Assembly: GCF_003033885.1 (NCBI RefSeq)
Contig: NZ_CP024081.1
Coordinates: forward strand, 965,401-1,029,400
Reading direction: 5' to 3'
Source: Pseudomonas rhizophila
GTDB lineage: Bacteria; Pseudomonadota; Gammaproteobacteria; Pseudomonadales; Pseudomonadaceae
Length of the DNA stretch: 64,000 nucleotides
A program made the translations under genes and the position numbers. Shown piece after piece: positions 57,468 through 64,000 of this stretch. The notes below the pieces were generated by a model. The model ran no database searches. It was given only the letters and a program-made list of their open reading frames with translations, and was not told the DNA's origin. Numbering within the stretch: the stretch's first letter is position 1; the number at the start of each line of letters is the position of its first letter.

Positions 57468-57556
57468 TGTGGGAGCGAGCCTGCTCGCGATAGCGGTGAG
57501 TCAGCTATGAAGCTGTTGACTGACACGCCGCTATCGCGAGCAGGCTCGCTCCCACA
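57468..57556. repeat. REPIN
   Basis: TGTGGGAGCGAGCCTGCTCG and CGAGCAGGCTCGCTCCCACA arms, extended by CGATAGCGG and CCGCTATCG, lie between convergent def and GNAT genes. Confidence 0.9.
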
Positions 57557-57573
57557 TTGGATTGTGATGCGCT

Positions 57574-57996
57574 TCAGGATTGTGTTTTAGGTTCCATCCC
57601 CATCGCAATCATCGGCTTGCTGCGCGCGTAGCGACTCAGGCGCTCGGCCATCGCATAAGGCAGCACGGGGTCGAAGCTGAACCCCTGCCGCTCATAAAAG
57701 CCGCGCAAATCAGGATGGCAGAACAACCAGACCGGTCCTTCCACGCCTTTCACCGCTTCGTCGATCAAGCGCGCCGCGATCCCCTGCATGCGATACGTCG
57801 GGTCGACAAACAACCCCGTCAGCCAATGCCCACCCGATACCGCTCGCAAGCACAGGGCCGCGATGATTTCATCCTGCCGCGCCACCCACAACTGCGCTTC
57901 ACGCACCGCTTTCATTGAAGATTGGTGGGCGCGATAAAACTTGTTCATCAGCGGCCACAAGGGTTCATCGAGCCGCGTGTAGTGGATCTGGGACAT
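57574..57996 (-). CDS. GNAT-family N-acetyltransferase
   Basis: A 140-residue single-domain acetyltransferase. AQLWVARQDEIIAALCLRAV is the central strand pair, LFVDPTYRMQGIAARLIDEA is motif A with the acetyl-CoA loop, and HPDLRGFYERQGFSFDPV the C-terminal motif. The substrate is unknown. The ATG at 57996 (MSQIHYTRLDE) suits the domain; the frame continues upstream without a good start. It stands alone. Confidence 0.82.
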   Translation of the reverse strand: MSQIHYTRLDEPLWPLMNKFYRAHQSSMKAVREAQLWVARQDEIIAALCLRAVSGGHWLTGLFVDPTYRMQGIAARLIDEAVKGVEGPVWLFCHPDLRGFYERQGFSFDPVLPYAMAERLSRYARSKPMIAMGMEPKTQS

Positions 57997-58099
57997 GGCA
58001 AAGTCAGGGGCGGTGAAGGGGAGGGTGATTATAAAAGAACATGTCGGCGGCGATAGGTGTATACCTGACTTCACATCCCGTATGAGTGGAGTACGTATC

Positions 58100-58210
58100 A
58101 TGGCCAAAGGCATGGATTCAAAAAAAGCGGCAAAGAAAAAACCGGCGAAGACCGCCGATGAAAAGCGCGCCGACAAAAAGGCCAAGAAGGTGAATCTGTT
58201 CGGTCATTGA
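58100..58210 (+). CDS. Very small lysine-rich protein
   Basis: 36 residues, with about 14 Lys: MAKGMDSKKAAKKKPAKTAD and the rest ending KVNLFGH. It is very basic and probably disordered, as some nucleoid- or ribosome-linked small proteins are. GGAG stands at a suitable distance before the ATG at 58100. The family is not known to me, but similar short frames occur in Pseudomonas. Confidence 0.5.
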   Translation: MAKGMDSKKAAKKKPAKTADEKRADKKAKKVNLFGH

Positions 58211-58277
58211 ATCGACGCCAGCGGGCGACGGGCCAGGGATGCATCCCGGCCATCGGCCCGCTGACCCCCGCAGCCTA

Positions 58278-58832
58278 TCAAAGCGAGGCGAAGAACATGT
58301 CCGTAGCCGGGTCTTTGCCGGAGGTGCGACTTTCCTGGTCCTTCTCGACCTGCGCCATCGCCGTCTTGTCCTGCATGCGCTGGGCAATCTCCTGACTGAC
58401 CGCCAATTGCTTCTCGGGCGGCATCGCCTCGAACTCCTCCTGGGTGATGCCCATCTCTTCAAGAATGCTGTCGCGCAGACGCTCTTCAGGCGTCTTGCTC
58501 ATGTAGTCCTTGAATGCGTCCAGAGCAGAGCTGCCCTGTGTCTTGGCCTCATCGGAGGCTGATGAAGCAACGGTCTGCAACTGAACCCGGGTCTTGGCAA
58601 ACGCTTCATCAACCTTGTCGCTGATGGCGGTGGCGGCATTGACCTGCTGTGTGGCTTGTCGCGCGATCGAAGCCTGCACCTGCGTGCTGCCCTGGCTGGC
58701 CTGAGCCTGGACGTTATCGCGCAATGCCTGCAGCGCGGCGCTTTGCAGGCCGCTGGCGGCTTCTGCGGTGGGATCCTCGCCCGGACGCTTGGGCAGCAAA
58801 ATCATCGCTTGCTGTTGTGCACTGACCAACAT
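58278..58832 (-). CDS. Hypothetical Ala/Gln-rich helical protein
   Basis: 184 residues, hydrophilic and largely helical by composition. The central part (LQALRDNVQAQASQGSTQVQ to KVDEAFAKTRVQLQTVAS) could form a coiled coil. The C-terminal half has TPEERLRDSILEEMGITQEE and MPPEKQLAVSQEIAQRMQDK, a phrase I have seen in Pseudomonas hypothetical proteins. No signal peptide or membrane helix is present. It stands alone between a small basic gene and gntR. Function unknown. Confidence 0.65.
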   Translation of the reverse strand: MLVSAQQQAMILLPKRPGEDPTAEAASGLQSAALQALRDNVQAQASQGSTQVQASIARQATQQVNAATAISDKVDEAFAKTRVQLQTVASSASDEAKTQGSSALDAFKDYMSKTPEERLRDSILEEMGITQEEFEAMPPEKQLAVSQEIAQRMQDKTAMAQVEKDQESRTSGKDPATDMFFASL

Positions 58833-58991
58833 GATGGATACCTGCGGTTATGGCTGAGCCATGTGCAGGAGCAAATCCCATGCCGCCGTCGCGAGCCCTG
58901 GATCCAAAGGACTGTGTAGCATCTGTCGGCGATCATGGCGGCCAATCCTTGCCGTCGGACGGCATGGATCGACCGCACATGACCGTCGGGC

Positions 58992-60023
58992 TCAGGTACT
59001 TTCGCGAACCTTGAGTTCAAATCCCATGTCCACCACCGGCTGAGCGATGCGGTTGCCGGCCATCAACGTGAGCATCTGTTCGGCGGCGCGCTGGCCGATG
59101 GCTTCCCGTGGCGTGCTGATGCTGCTCAGGCGCGGCACCATGTGGGCCGAGGCGGGCAAATCGTTGAAGCCCAGGACCGCAACCTGTTCGGGAATCTTGA
59201 TGCCACAGCGCAGGGCTTCGAACAGCGCGCCGTGGGCCAGGTCGTCGTTGCCGAAGAAGATTGCATCGACGTCCGGATGGCTGGCGAGTAACTGCAGGAA
59301 CAGTTCGCCGCCCAGGCCCACCGAGGATGGCCGTGGGGTCAGCAGTTCCAGATCCGGGTCGTACAGGCCGGCTTTCTGCAAAGCACGGCGAAAACCTTCG
59401 CCACGCAGCAACGTGCGCTGGTCCAGTTGTGCGCCGACATAGGCCAGGCGCTTGCGACCCCGGGAGATCAAGTGCTCGGCCGCCGTCTCGCCGGCCTTGA
59501 GTTGCGAAAAGCCGACGCAGTTAAGGCCCGCACCGGGGTCCAGTTCCATCATGTACACGCAGGGAATGTTGCTGGCCTCGATCATGCGCCGGGCGCTCTC
59601 GGTACGGTCGAAGCCGGTCAGCAACAGACCGCGTGGCTGATAGGCCATGTAGTTACGCAGCAGGTCTTCTTCTTCGTCCCGGGAATAGTGATAGTTGCCG
59701 ATCACCACTTCGAAGCCCTTGGGCCTGAGCACACGATGAATGGCTTCCAGGGTGTCGATGAACAACAGGTTGGACAACGACGGCACCAGCACCACCACCG
59801 AATGGCTCTGGGCCGAAGCCAGGGCGCGGGCGGCGGGGTTGACCACGTAGTTCAGGTCGCGGGCGGCCTGGCGGACTTTTTCCACCAGGCTTTCGGCAAC
59901 GGTGCTGACGCCGCGCAGGGCACGGGAGGCGGTGATAGGACTGACACCGGCCAGGCGTGCGACTTCGTTGAGCGTAGGGCGACCGGTGGTGCGGGTATTC
60001 TTATCGTTTTTAGTGACGGTCAT
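58992..60023 (-). CDS. gntR: GntR, LacI-family repressor of gluconate genes
   Basis: 343 residues. The N-terminal LacI helix-turn-helix is PTLNEVARLAGVSPITASRALRG, with the hinge NYVVNPAARALASAQSHSV. It is followed by a periplasmic-binding-type ligand domain (VVLVPSLSNLLFIDTLEAIH, ILMPQ-region equivalent KIPEQVAVLGFNDLPASAHM). In P. aeruginosa GntR represses gntP and itself, and gluconate or 6-phosphogluconate relieves this. It is divergent from gntK with operator-like boxes in between. Confidence 0.93.
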   Translation of the reverse strand: MTVTKNDKNTRTTGRPTLNEVARLAGVSPITASRALRGVSTVAESLVEKVRQAARDLNYVVNPAARALASAQSHSVVVLVPSLSNLLFIDTLEAIHRVLRPKGFEVVIGNYHYSRDEEEDLLRNYMAYQPRGLLLTGFDRTESARRMIEASNIPCVYMMELDPGAGLNCVGFSQLKAGETAAEHLISRGRKRLAYVGAQLDQRTLLRGEGFRRALQKAGLYDPDLELLTPRPSSVGLGGELFLQLLASHPDVDAIFFGNDDLAHGALFEALRCGIKIPEQVAVLGFNDLPASAHMVPRLSSISTPREAIGQRAAEQMLTLMAGNRIAQPVVDMGFELKVREST

Positions 60024-60053
60024 CAGGGCGGCTTGCCAAACAAAAATCAAGGC

Positions 60054-60070
60054 ACTAAGGTAGCGCTGTC
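60054..60070. promoter_or_regulatory. GntR operator before gntR
   Basis: ACTAAGGTAGCGCTGTC fits the reported GntR consensus AC-N-AAG-N-TAGCGCT exactly. It lies 31-47 bp before the gntR start codon. Confidence 0.8.
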
Positions 60071-60203
60071 TCGACGCGGCTGCAAATGCGTGAGCGGGGT
60101 TTGCCTGAGCCCTGACCGTTAGCGTTGTGAACGAACATGCTGCAACCACAAAAATGACAAGAAGGCGTCGGCAACTTCTGCTTTTGCTCTGGTGTCACAA
60201 CTT

Positions 60204-60220
60204 GCAAAGGTAGCGCTGTC
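60204..60220. promoter_or_regulatory. GntR operator before gntK
   Basis: GCAAAGGTAGCGCTGTC shares AAGGTAGCGCTGTC with the site near gntR and lies just before the gntK start. Confidence 0.78.
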
Positions 60221-60238
60221 TGCGCGCTGAGGTGTTAC

Positions 60239-60772
60239 ATGAATAATCCCATCACCGCCCTGGTCATCATGGGCGTTGCCGGTTGCGGCAAGACTTGCGT
60301 CAGCCAGGCCCTGTGCCAGTTGAGCGGCGCCACCGCCATTGAAGGCGACACTTTCCACCCCGCGGCCAACATCCAGAAGATGAGCGCCGGTATCCCCTTG
60401 AACGACGACGACCGTGCCGGCTGGCTTGACAGCCTGTGCGACGAGTTGCGCCGTGTCGATGCGATGGGCGAGCGTCCGGTGCTGACCTGTTCGGCCCTCA
60501 AGCACAGTTATCGCGAGCGTCTGCGCAGTGCCTTGCCGGGCCTAGGCTTCGTATTTCTTGAGTTGACCCCTGAAGTGGCCGCCGACCGCGTGTCCCATCG
60601 TCCGGGGCATTTCATGCCGTCGACCCTGATCGACAGCCAGTTTGCCACCCTTCAATCCCCTGTTGGCGAGCCCCTGACCCTGGCTCTGGATGCATCCAGC
60701 CACAGCGTCGATGAACTGGCTCATCAGGCTTATGTCTGGTGGGTGGATCACGGTTTGAAGCTGGCCAGTTGA
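60239..60772 (+). CDS. gntK: Gluconokinase
   Basis: A 177-residue P-loop kinase turning gluconate into 6-phosphogluconate. GVAGCGKT (12-19) is the ATP loop, EGDTFHPAANIQKMSAGIPL the substrate block, and CSALKHSYRERLR and HFMPSTLIDSQFATLQ further family blocks. It is followed by gntP, and its product enters the Entner-Doudoroff route through Edd. A GntR-type box lies directly upstream. Confidence 0.96.
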   Translation: MNNPITALVIMGVAGCGKTCVSQALCQLSGATAIEGDTFHPAANIQKMSAGIPLNDDDRAGWLDSLCDELRRVDAMGERPVLTCSALKHSYRERLRSALPGLGFVFLELTPEVAADRVSHRPGHFMPSTLIDSQFATLQSPVGEPLTLALDASSHSVDELAHQAYVWWVDHGLKLAS

Positions 60773-60791
60773 GTTGCAAAAATTTTGCGTC

Positions 60792-60808
60792 AGAAAGATA
60801 GCGCTGTC
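60792..60808. promoter_or_regulatory. GntR operator between gntK and gntP
   Basis: AGAAAGATAGCGCTGTC repeats the core TAGCGCTGTC, so gntP probably has its own regulated promoter despite following gntK. Confidence 0.72.
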
Positions 60809-60864
60809 CCGACGGCTTACAAATAACCGCTTCAATAACAACAACAAATCAGGAGACACCTCCC

Positions 60865-62217
60865 ATGTTCGGCATGTCCCACGAGACGTTTCTGCTGCTT
60901 GATGCAGTGGTTACGGTGATCGGACTTATCGTCCTTATCACCAAGTTCAAACTCCACCCGTTCATTGCACTGACCATCGCGGCCGCTTTTCTGGGCCTGA
61001 CCTCGGGCATGCCGATCGGCACCATCATCAAGGCGTTCCAGGACGGCTTCGGTGGCGTGCTGGGCTTTGTCGGCATCATTCTGGCGTTGGGTACGATGCT
61101 CGGTAAAATGATGGCCGAATCGGGCGGGGCCGATCAGATCGCCCAAACCCTGATCCGCGCCTTCGGCAAGGATAAAGTGCAGTGGGCCATGATGTTCGCC
61201 GCCTTCCTGGTGGGCATTCCGCTGTTCTTCGAAATCGGTTTCGTGCTGCTGATCCCGCTGGTGTTCATCGTGGCGCGTCGCACCGGTGTCTCGATCATCA
61301 AGATCGGTATCCCGCTGCTGGCCGGTCTTTCCGCGGTCCACGGCCTGGTGCCACCGCACCCGGGCCCGCTGCTGGCGATTGGCGTATTCGGTGCCGACAT
61401 CGGTAAAACCATTCTCTATGGCCTGATCGTGGCGCTGCCGACGGCCATTATTGCCGGGCCGATTTTCGGTACATTCATTGCCAAGCATATCCCCGGCCAT
61501 CCGAATCAGGAGCTGGTGGACCAACTGGCACGTGAGACCGATTCTGCCGATCTGCCGAGCTTCAACATCACGCTGATCACCGTGCTCTCGCCGGTGTTCC
61601 TGATGCTGCTCAAGACCTTTGCCGATGTGGTGTTGCCTGAAGGCAATTTCTTCCGCACGTTCATGGACCTGATCGGGCATCCGATTTCTGCACTTCTGTT
61701 GGCATTACTGCTGTCGCTGTACACCTTCGGCTACAAGCAGGGCATCGGTTCGAGCCAGATACTCAAGTGGCTGGACGCGAGTCTGGCACCGACTGCGGCG
61801 ATCATTCTGATCATCGGTGCAGGCGGTGGCTTCAAGCAGATGCTGGTCACCAGCGGTGTGGGTGATGTGATCGGTCACATGGCGGTGAGTGCGCAGATTT
61901 CACCGATCCTGTTGGCCTGGCTGGTGGCGGCGGTGATTCGCATCGCCACAGGCTCGGCGACCGTGGCAACCATTACGGGTGCCGGGATCGTGGTACCGGT
62001 GGTCGGGATGATTCCGGGTGTGAACCGTGAGCTGCTGGTCCTGGCGACCGGTGCCGGTTCGCTGATCCTGTCTCACGTCAACGATGCCGGCTTCTGGCTG
62101 GTCAAGCAGTACTTCAACATGACCGTGGCCGAAACCTTCAAGACCTGGACCGCGATGGAAACCATCCTGTCCGTGGTAGCGCTGATCTTCATCCTGTTGC
62201 TGTCGCTGGTGATCTAA
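60865..62217 (+). CDS. gntP: Gluconate transporter, GntP family
   Basis: 450 residues with 12-14 helices. FKLHPFIALTIAAAFLGLTSGM is the family start, GFVGIILALGTMLGKMMAESGGAD the second block, GLVPPHPGPLLAIGVFGADIG the conserved loop and TGAGIVVPVVG with NDAGFWLVKQYFNM the C-terminal part. It is a gluconate-proton symporter of the inner membrane. AACAACAACAAA (60837-60848) lies in its leader, a possible Hfq/Crc site. A REPIN follows the stop. Confidence 0.95.
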   Translation: MFGMSHETFLLLDAVVTVIGLIVLITKFKLHPFIALTIAAAFLGLTSGMPIGTIIKAFQDGFGGVLGFVGIILALGTMLGKMMAESGGADQIAQTLIRAFGKDKVQWAMMFAAFLVGIPLFFEIGFVLLIPLVFIVARRTGVSIIKIGIPLLAGLSAVHGLVPPHPGPLLAIGVFGADIGKTILYGLIVALPTAIIAGPIFGTFIAKHIPGHPNQELVDQLARETDSADLPSFNITLITVLSPVFLMLLKTFADVVLPEGNFFRTFMDLIGHPISALLLALLLSLYTFGYKQGIGSSQILKWLDASLAPTAAIILIIGAGGGFKQMLVTSGVGDVIGHMAVSAQISPILLAWLVAAVIRIATGSATVATITGAGIVVPVVGMIPGVNRELLVLATGAGSLILSHVNDAGFWLVKQYFNMTVAETFKTWTAMETILSVVALIFILLLSLVI

Positions 62218-62236
62218 GCGACGACGCATCACCCAT

Positions 62237-62326
62237 TGTGGGAGCGAGCCTGCTCGCGATAGCGCACTGACCGTCAGCAACGAAGTCGACTGTCATGCCG
62301 CTATCGCGAGCAGGCTCGCTCCCACA
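62237..62326. repeat. REPIN
   Basis: TGTGGGAGCGAGCCTGCTCG and CGAGCAGGCTCGCTCCCACA arms, extended by CGATAGCG and CGCTATCG. A further half unit (GTGGGAGCAAACTCCCAC) follows at 62353-62370. Confidence 0.88.
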
Positions 62327-62385
62327 TTGGCTTCTGGTGATCTGAAGATCCAGAGTGGGAGCAAACTCCCACATTGATTTTGGTA

Positions 62386-63603
62386 TCAGGCGTTCGGTTT
62401 GCTGACCAACCCATCCGCCCGGAACATCCCGCGAATGCCGCGAACGGCCTGGCGAATCCGGTCCTGGTTTTCGATCAGTGCAAAGCGCACGTGATCATCG
62501 CCATATTCACCGAACCCCACCCCCGGCGAGACGCAGACCTTGGCTTCGGCCAACAGCTTCTTGGCAAACTCTAGCGAACCCAGGTGTGCATAAGCCTCGG
62601 GGATCTTGGCCCAGACGTACATCGACGCCTTGGGGTTTTCCACCATCCAGCCCAGTTCATGCAGGCCCTTGACCAGCACATTGCGGCGCTGGCGGTACTG
62701 TTCGGCGATATCCCGCACGCACTGCTGGTCGCCTTCAAGCGCGGCGATGGCCGCCACTTGCAGCGGTGTGAAGGTGCCGTAGTCGTGGTAGCTCTTGATC
62801 CGCGCCAGGGCGTTGACCAGTTCCGGGTTGCCCACCATGAAGCCGATACGCCAGCCAGCCATGTTGTAGCTTTTGGACAGGGTGAAGAATTCCACGGCGA
62901 TGTCTTTTGCACCCGGCACCTGCATGATCGACGGGGCTTTCCAGCCGTCGTAGACGATATCGGCGTAGGCCAGGTCGTGGATCACCAGCACGTCGTACTG
63001 TTTGGCCAAGGCGATGACCCGTTCGAAGAAATCCAGCTCCACGCATTGCGCGGTAGGGTTGGACGGAAAGCCCAGGATCATCATTTTCGGCTTGGGAATC
63101 GAGCCGCGAATGGCGCGCTCCAGCTCGTCGAAGAAATCCACCCCCGGCACCAGTGGCACCGAACGCACCTGGGCGCCGGCGATCACCGCGCCGTAGATGT
63201 GGATCGGATAACTGGGATTGGGCACCAACACGGTGTCGCCCTGGTCCAGGGTCGCTAGCATCAGATGCGCCAGGCCTTCCTTGGAACCGATGGTGACGAT
63301 GGCTTCGGTTTCCGGGTCGATGTCCACCTCGTAGCGGTCCTTGTACCAGCGCGAAATGGCGCGGCGCAGGCGCGGTATGCCTTTGGAGGTGGAGTAACCG
63401 TGGGTGTCTTCACGCTGGGCGACGGTGACCAGCTTTTCCACGATATGTGGCGGTGTGGCGCCGTCGGGGTTACCCATGCTCAAGTCAATGATGTCTTCGC
63501 CGCGCCGACGCGCAGCCATCTTCAGCTCGGCAGTGATATTGAATACATACGGGGGGAGTCGATCGATGCGCGCAAAGCGGCGCGGCGAACCTTGGTTGGC
63601 CAT
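62386..63603 (-). CDS. alaC: Alanine aminotransferase, AlaC/YfdZ type
   Basis: 405 residues of aminotransferase class [68 protein letters not shown], and [20 protein letters not shown] with the PLP Lys match AlaC. It transfers amino groups between glutamate/2-oxoglutarate and pyruvate/alanine. The ATG at 63603 ([19 protein letters not shown]) fits the family start. It is divergent from the LysE-type gene. Confidence 0.9.
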   Translation of the reverse strand: MANQGSPRRFARIDRLPPYVFNITAELKMAARRRGEDIIDLSMGNPDGATPPHIVEKLVTVAQREDTHGYSTSKGIPRLRRAISRWYKDRYEVDIDPETEAIVTIGSKEGLAHLMLATLDQGDTVLVPNPSYPIHIYGAVIAGAQVRSVPLVPGVDFFDELERAIRGSIPKPKMMILGFPSNPTAQCVELDFFERVIALAKQYDVLVIHDLAYADIVYDGWKAPSIMQVPGAKDIAVEFFTLSKSYNMAGWRIGFMVGNPELVNALARIKSYHDYGTFTPLQVAAIAALEGDQQCVRDIAEQYRQRRNVLVKGLHELGWMVENPKASMYVWAKIPEAYAHLGSLEFAKKLLAEAKVCVSPGVGFGEYGDDHVRFALIENQDRIRQAVRGIRGMFRADGLVSKPNA

Positions 63604-63810
63604 TATTGCCTCGAGATACGTGAGCGCCCGGAACCGTCCGAGCGACGTTGGCCACTGCGGTGGCCTGCGGCGCAAGATAAAGGGGCTGATGGCCAATTGT
63701 CCAGTAGCGGCGCGCAACTATTTTCGACGACACTGTCGATCCGCTCAGGGGACTTTCAGTAACACCTGCGCATTGTACGACTCGCCCTGTTCAAAAAACG
63801 AATGGACTGA

Positions 63811-64000
63811 ATGATGGAATTTTCCAGCGGTTTCCTGCTGAGCCTTTCTTTGTGCCTGGACATTGGCGTGGCCAATATCGCGATGATTACCCTGGCCATG
63901 CAACGTGGCTATTTCCAGGGTTTCGCCCTGGGCCTGGGCACATGTGTGGGGGACCTGATCTACGCGGTCCTGGCCTTGGCCGGCATGACGGTGCTGCTGC
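63811..64000 (+). CDS. LysE-family amino acid exporter, N-terminal part
   Basis: Only the first 63 codons are in the window. MMEFSSGFLLSLSLCLDIGV, then NIAMITLAMQRGYFQGFALG and LGTCVGDLIYAVLALAGM give two helices in the LysE/RhtB pattern, with the conserved region between them. It would export a neutral or basic amino acid. A second ATG directly follows the first. The rest lies beyond the window. Confidence 0.75.
   Translation, partial: MMEFSSGFLLSLSLCLDIGVANIAMITLAMQRGYFQGFALGLGTCVGDLIYAVLALAGMTVLL

Overview
The window is a stretch of chromosome from a fluorescent pseudomonad, most likely the Pseudomonas fluorescens group. Evidence: high GC coding sequence, the Pseudomonas order of the Entner-Doudoroff/glucose-uptake cluster (gap / edd-glk-gltR-gtrS ... 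gtsABCD-oprB ... hexR / zwf-pgl-eda), arcDABC, pobA/pobR, the phaJ4-fadD2-fadD1 cluster, and many REPIN-type inverted repeats with the GTGGGAGCGAGCCTGCTCGCGA core. No IS element, phage, CRISPR array, rRNA or tRNA was recognised. Both ends cut a gene: braC-like at the left, a LysE-family exporter at the right.

Layout. 1-4.2 kb: branched-chain amino acid binding protein, DUF2288 protein and a large stand-alone tubulin/FtsZ-superfamily GTPase. 4.5-10 kb: two MFS transporters and the p-hydroxybenzoate hydroxylase pobA with its divergent AraC-type regulator. 10.2-17.4 kb: arginine deiminase operon arcDABC plus a DUF5064 gene, with a second arcD facing away. 17.5-19.3 kb: a family III CoA-transferase with an apparently permuted domain order, and a DUF454 membrane protein. 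19.4-24.6 kb: a surface-signalled heme uptake system (ECF sigma, FecR anti-sigma, STN-type TonB receptor, heme oxygenase) under a Fur-like palindrome. 24.7-43.6 kb: the glucose/mannose module, covering porin, ABC uptake, glucokinase, Zwf, Pgl, Edd, Eda, Gap, the regulators HexR and GltR/GtrS, a mutarotase and an AGE-family isomerase. 43.9-46 kb: class V aminotransferase, DUF3820 and PA2169-type proteins. 46.1-49.2 kb: FUSC/DUF1656/HlyD efflux. 49.3-55.4 kb: phaJ4-like hydratase, lysophospholipase-like hydrolase, two FadD ligases and an unknown protein. 55.6-58.8 kb: CsbD, YihY, a peptide deformylase, GNAT and small unknown proteins. 59-62.2 kb: gluconate regulon gntR / gntK-gntP. 62.4-64 kb: AlaC-type aminotransferase and a partial LysE exporter.

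How the genes work together. Glucose enters through OprB and GtsABCD, is phosphorylated by Glk, and runs through Zwf-Pgl-Edd-Eda to pyruvate and glyceraldehyde 3-phosphate, which Gap processes. Gluconate joins through GntP/GntK at 6-phosphogluconate. HexR-type boxes (TTGT-N7-ACAA) lie before gap and edd, a related palindrome lies before hexR/zwf, and three GntR-type boxes lie before gntR, gntK and gntP. Many of the carbon-uptake genes, and pobA, carry A-rich AANAANAA leaders of the kind bound by Hfq/Crc.

Most notable: the tubulin-like GTPase at 1973-4150, which keeps the glycine loop, the GGGTGSG signature and a T7-like acidic loop; the apparently permuted CoA-transferase; the duplicated promoter/leader before the AGE isomerase and gtsA; the divergent arcD pair; and a sigma-54-like promoter before the PA2169-type gene.
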